Source: Lutjanus erythropterus (Eukaryota > Chordata > Actinopteri > Lutjaniformes > Lutjanidae). From it: 64,000 bases of DNA. Of the stretch, positions 60,013 to 64,000 are shown one piece after another. A program made the position numbers and the translations under genes. The notes beneath the pieces were generated by a model. It worked only from the letters and a program-made list of their open reading frames with translations, was not told the DNA's origin and searched no databases. How positions within the stretch are numbered: position 1 is the stretch's first letter; the number at the start of each line of letters is the position of its first letter. The stretch spans positions 36,841,260 to 36,905,259 of the forward strand of contig CM034603.1 of NCBI GenBank assembly GCA_020091685.1, read 5' to 3'.

Positions 60013-60153
60013 GTGCATGGAGTGGATGGAGAGTAAACAGAAAGAGCACACAGCGTGAATAACTTAAAGTACATCTCTCTCTGGATATGAATTTGAGTGG
60101 ACAGTGTGAGTGTTTGGTCAGGGTAACGTGGATGGGTTTTCATCATCATAACA

Positions 60154-60486
60154 TTAAAGGACCAGCCTGTAGGATTTAGTGACATCTCATGATATCCTGC
60201 AGATTGCAAATACCTGATCTCACTCTCCCCTTCTGAACATATAGGAGACCCTACAGTGGCCAGGAAACTAATGAAAGGCCATAGGCCCAGCGTCTGGTTT
60301 GTCTGTTTTGGGCGACTGTAGAAGCATGACTATGCAACATGGTGGCCTCTGTGGAAGAAGACAAGCTCCCTCTGTAGGTATAAACAGATCATTCTAAGCT
60401 ACAAAACTCAATGATTCTTATTTTCAGGTGATTATACACCTATAAAAACGTATAAATCCTCGCAAATCTTACATGCTGGACCTTTT
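60154..60486 (+). mobile_element. MITE family D, full-length copy
   Basis: Begins TTAAAGGACCAGCCTGTAGG and ends CATGCTGGACCTTTTT, imperfect inverted ends of the same type as at 14155. Internal words are GGAGACCCTACAGTGGCC, GCAACATGGTGGCCTC and TTCTTATTTTCAGGTGATTA. Confidence 0.
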
Positions 60487-60729
60487 TCAAAAAAGTCAAA
60501 TATAATGATAATTATAGGATACAACAGTCTTATGTAAATGTAAATGCAAAAAAAAAATACATCTAAAAGCATAGCAGCATACATAAAACTAAAGCTAAAC
60601 ACTAAAAATAAAAATTGGGAATATATATATAATATATTTACTGTAATACATCAAAATGACCATGATATGTCATCAGTGCTGCTGTTTTTATTAATTTCAG
60701 ATTAACTAGAGATCAAATTAATGTTGGCT

Positions 60730-61215
60730 GAATGAGTGTCTGCTTATGAGTTGTAAGAAATCATTTATAATCTTGTAGAAGGAGTCGATGTTTTTAACAG
60801 TTAAACTGAGCAAAATGTTAATGGAGTCTGGCAGGCAGTCACCGAACTCCAACTCCAGAGTGTGTCTTTTCAGAGCAGTGGGCTTTTGTTTTCAGGATAA
60901 GAGGTTTAACTGTACATTGACGGACGACTGACAGAGTAATATACAGCTGAACAATTTAAAGCGGAGGACATGTCATCACTTACTATTTTATATATATTAT
61001 ACTGTTATATGCATCCTGCTCTCCTGCAGTGTTCCTGCAGCCTGCGTGAGCCTCCCTGTGTCTAGGGAGGAGGGGATGGGGGGAAACAATTCGCTTCAAC
61101 CATAGTTTGTTTATTAAATAGGATTTCAACCTCTTCAAAATACAGTCTGTGGCTCCAACTAGTTTTGGATTGCAGGACTCATTTTTGCACACGCAATTGC
61201 TGCATATTGCTCATT
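60730..61215. repeat. Interspersed repeat family A, copy 2
   Basis: Second copy of the family at 2168-2555. It is longer and diverged by small insertions, such as a G/A-rich segment near 61060-61085. The two copies are 58 kb apart in the same orientation. Confidence 0.
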
Positions 61216-62623
61216 TAAAAAGGAGATGCAACAAAACATTAGAACAAATTCAATGTAAAACTTTAGCATTGGTGCTGTGATGTCAGGTTAATCTACTGGA
61301 TCAGTCTACAAAATATAACAGGCGGAGGGTGCTGTTCTTTCTGAGTGGACTGTGAGACTGGGCCTTCATGGGAAGAGAATAAGTGTCTTCAAATTCACAG
61401 ATAAACAAAAAGATCAACTCCATTCCACCAGTCGGCTCTGAGTTCCCTTAGTGAGGAGTGACAGATGTCAAATATTGATCTTGTGTGTCATTTGGCTAAA
61501 AGATTAATAATAATAAAAAACATATATAGTGCAGAGATACAGGATGGTTGATGTATTTTCAAGTCTTGTTCTGAAGACTTTGAAATACATTGCAGTTATT
61601 AAACATTTATGGTTTGGTTGTCATGCAAAGAGTCATAATTGACCTTATTAATAGTTTGAGGGAGTCCTGCCAATCTAGCTTTCAGTGATTCAACTGAGCT
61701 GCTCAACCACTCATCTTGTTCTCAGTGCATATAACAATAAAGCTTTCGATCTCTGAATATTGTCTTTGTTTGCCAGTCAGTTGAGTTTCATGTGCTTTTC
61801 CTGAGTCTCAGCAGGTTTGTATGCTTTCTTTTATTTGAGGTTGTGTATTGACTTATTTTTTGCTCACATTTATGAGTTGTTTATTTGCTTCTCGGCACTG
61901 CTTTGTGTGGCGTATTGACATGCTTTTTATGCATGCATGTGTTGTTCTGCAACAGCGTGTCTTTGTTTCTAGTTATGCCTGCCTTGTGTGTGTTGTGTGT
62001 GTGCATTGTTTTCTGTGTGTGTTTGTGTGTGCGCGCACTTCTCCCTCCTCCGCCTGTTAGCCCAGATGGCGGTCGACTCTCTGTGGTCAACTGAAGAGCA
62101 TCACCAGCGGGAAGGAGGCGGTTGCCATGGTGAAAGTGATGTCTGATTCATATTCAAACAGCTTCAGAAACTGTTAGTTTGACTTGAGTATTTTTATTTG
62201 TTTTCACCAACAGATGCAGCAGCAGCTCTGATCTGAGCTGAACTGTCACGTTGCTCATACATTAATACATTCGTTTCAGCAGGGGCCCTTGATGGCTGCG
62301 AGACGAGGGCCCCGTCATCCAGCCATCACTTCCCATATACACAGATCAGTAAGGAAATGAACTGACTTATGATGTCTGATCACGTCTCTACACTGAAGAC
62401 AACAAGAGAAACTCCTGTTCATGATTATCCCTGGTTGGTTTTAAAGCAGAGATGCAGCAGTCGGGGTGAATGGAGACTTTTATTAGCTGTGAATAAATGT
62501 TCGTCTCTGGATTCCGTTTCAACTTGGCTGCTTCATTTGGTCCAGACAACAGGCTCTGCAGCTCTGAGGTAATAATCTGAGCTCAGCTGTGATGCCACAG
62601 GCTCTCTGCTGTGTGTGTGGTGT

Positions 62624-62624
<1 letters not shown>
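61216..62624. other. Non-coding, nothing recognised
   Basis: Contains GT-rich words near 61985-62035 and a GGTTGCCATGG motif near 62120, but no exon or repeat pair. Confidence 0.

Positions 62625-62703
<79 letters not shown>
62625..62703. repeat. (GT)n microsatellite
   Basis: Uninterrupted GT run of about 79 bases, the longest dinucleotide array in the window. Confidence 0.
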
Positions 62704-62704
<1 letters not shown>

Positions 62705-63084
62705 CACAGAGGAGGAAACAGGGGAGTGTGTCACTGAAACAGTGTTTTACATTACAGCATTACAATTCCAGAAGCCATGGCAGCAGCTCGGTGAAGCTGT
62801 TATCACACACCAAGAAACAAAATTGTTAGATGCATTTAAAAATTGAGACCAATAATTCTTATTCTTTACCACTGCTGTATACTACTGCTACTAAAAATGT
62901 TTGTCCTCAGAATGCAAAAGACTAAACTTGTCAGGATTGGTTACACACCATCAAATCAACCTTATCAAGCATCAAGTCTAAGCCTAGAAAAACAGATATA
63001 ACATGAGTTTTTAACACACTGTTGACTTTGTATCTGCAGGATTGAAAACTATCACAGTTACTTGGGTAAAAAGAACTAAACATG

Positions 63085-63250
63085 TGGCAGTTTGCACCAC
63101 AAGGCTCTTTACTGGAGTGGCCAGGGTTTGATTTTAGCCCATGAACCTTTGCGGCATGTCATCTCTCCTCTCTCTTTCCCACATTTCCTGTCTATCCTGT
63201 CCTGTCCAATAAAGGCAAGAATGGCCAACATAAATAATCCTTTAAAAGAG
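63085..63250 (+). mobile_element. SINE copy, same family, + strand
   Basis: A B box-like GGTTTGATTTT (63125-63135) is followed by ACCTTTGCGGCATGTCATCT, a CTCTCTTTCCCACATTTCC stretch and TGTCCAATAAAGGCAAGAAT. The head upstream of the B box is degraded. It shows the full tail of the family in + orientation. Confidence 0.
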
Positions 63251-63419
63251 AAAAACTAAACATGATGAAGTTACATTGCAGATGGTTTATTTCTCTTCTA
63301 AACCTTGTGCCATTATGGAACCCAGTAGTCTGAAACATTAGAGACTTTAGCCTACTGCCAGAAATCCCTTTCTCCTTTCTTCAGACATCTTGCTATTTTA
63401 ACTTGGACTTCAAGGCTTT

Positions 63420-63730
63420 TTGCCAGTAAGCCTTTCTTGCTTGGGTTTAGGCAAAAAAAGCATGGTTTAACTTCTCCCAACAGCAAAAATGTCCCATTGG
63501 ACTGGAAGCCCATTTGTAGGACAGCCCATTGCCCCAAATACAAACGCCCATTGCTCCGAAAAGACTCACTCTCAATTCAGTGTTAGTTCAGTGACCGCCA
63601 GCTCTGTCCATGGTGCTGAATTGGCGAGGGTTTTGCCCCTAATAAGCTGTCTTTCTGGCCTGACAACATTTAAAGCTATTTTACTGTCGCAGACAAATTT
63701 TGCCCCGTCACTCAGTCACTTGGTGCTGTC
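63420..63730. repeat. Probable dispersed fish repeat
   Basis: A GGGTTTAGGCAAAAAAAGCA block is followed by CCCATTGGACTGGAAGCCCA, GCCCATTGCCCCAAATACAA and CCCATTGCTCCGAAAAG. The repeated CCCATTG words and TTCCGAA-like phrases belong to a dispersed repeat. Single copy here. Confidence 0.
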
Positions 63731-64000
63731 ATGATATCTTTTTTGTCATCTTAGCTGTTCCACCAAAATCAAACAGGAAATGTGAAATTAGTTCTAAGAT
63801 ACCCTGACAAAAAATGTGAAAATGTACAATAGAATTATTTCTGAGGTGTATACATGTATGTGTATATCTGAAAATAACTGTAGGCCTACACAGTTTTATT
63901 TTGCCTCGTCTTTTATCCTCTTTAATTCTGAATTTAATTATATATTGTATGAAGGAACTACAGCCTCAGTTTTGTTGTATAACCCTGTGCTGAATAATGC

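Noticed and set aside
59646-60209. 187-residue minus-strand frame with a Glu-rich run
   Set aside because: The Glu run is the TCC microsatellite. The frame runs into MITE family D and has no recognisable domain.
3898-62703. CRISPR-like regularly spaced repeats
   Set aside because: All regular repeats are dinucleotide microsatellites or the GGAA-bearing minisatellite; no constant repeats with variable spacers, and the DNA is vertebrate.
1-64000. An undescribed multi-gene system
   Set aside because: Only basp1 is supported as a coding gene. The remaining frames lack homology, splice structure or codon signal, so no multi-gene system can be claimed.

Overview
This window is vertebrate nuclear DNA, almost certainly from a teleost fish and probably a percomorph/acanthomorph. 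The evidence is one recognisable vertebrate gene (basp1), spliceosomal-type intron signals, long CA/GT microsatellites, and many interspersed repeats of the kinds that fill teleost intergenic DNA. These include a tRNA-derived SINE, hAT-like and mariner-like MITEs, foldback elements and LINE 3' ends. No bacterial or viral gene organisation is present. The species cannot be named from the sequence.

Gene content is very low. The only protein-coding gene I can support is basp1 (brain acid soluble protein 1, also called NAP-22 or CAP-23), on the + strand. Its whole 217-residue reading frame lies in one exon at 16494-17147, 16 bases after a good splice acceptor at 16476-16477. The 5' non-coding exon and promoter were not identified and lie upstream, perhaps outside the window. 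The 3' UTR starts at 17148. It may end near a poly(A) signal at 17175 or, more speculatively, near 20821, in which case a 1.2-kb hAT-type element would lie inside the 3' UTR or its gene flank. The other short open frames are chance frames, microsatellite frames (Thr-His, Cys-Val and Tyr-Ile runs), frames inside transposons, or shadows of the Ala/Pro/Lys/Glu-rich basp1 frame.

Region by region: 1-10000 is non-coding with GT tracts and repeat fragments. 10032-10700 is a large foldback element. 12467-12720 is a LINE ORF2 tail. 14155-14442 is a MITE with perfect 17-bp inverted ends. 14443-17147 is the 3' part of the basp1 intron plus the coding exon. 17148-20850 is the basp1 3' flank with one truncated and one complete hAT-type element. 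21640-22530 is a repeat split by a second insertion. 22531-37000 is repeat-rich intergenic DNA with a possible conserved regulatory block at 31900-32290. 38085-38330 is a GC-rich block with paired CCAAT boxes beside two long CA arrays. 39000-58000 is a mosaic of repeats, including a foldback MITE nested in an older element at 54880-55770. 59570-59890 is a GC-rich block with a palindromic RFX X-box. 60154-64000 holds further repeats and a long GT array.

Because only one gene is visible, there is no operon or multi-gene system to describe. The main biological interest is the repeat archaeology (nested insertions, target-site duplications, repeat families with several copies inside 64 kb) and a few candidate regulatory blocks around a growth-cone gene in an otherwise gene-poor region. 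All family assignments rest on reading the sequence and on general knowledge of teleost repeats. No database search was run.
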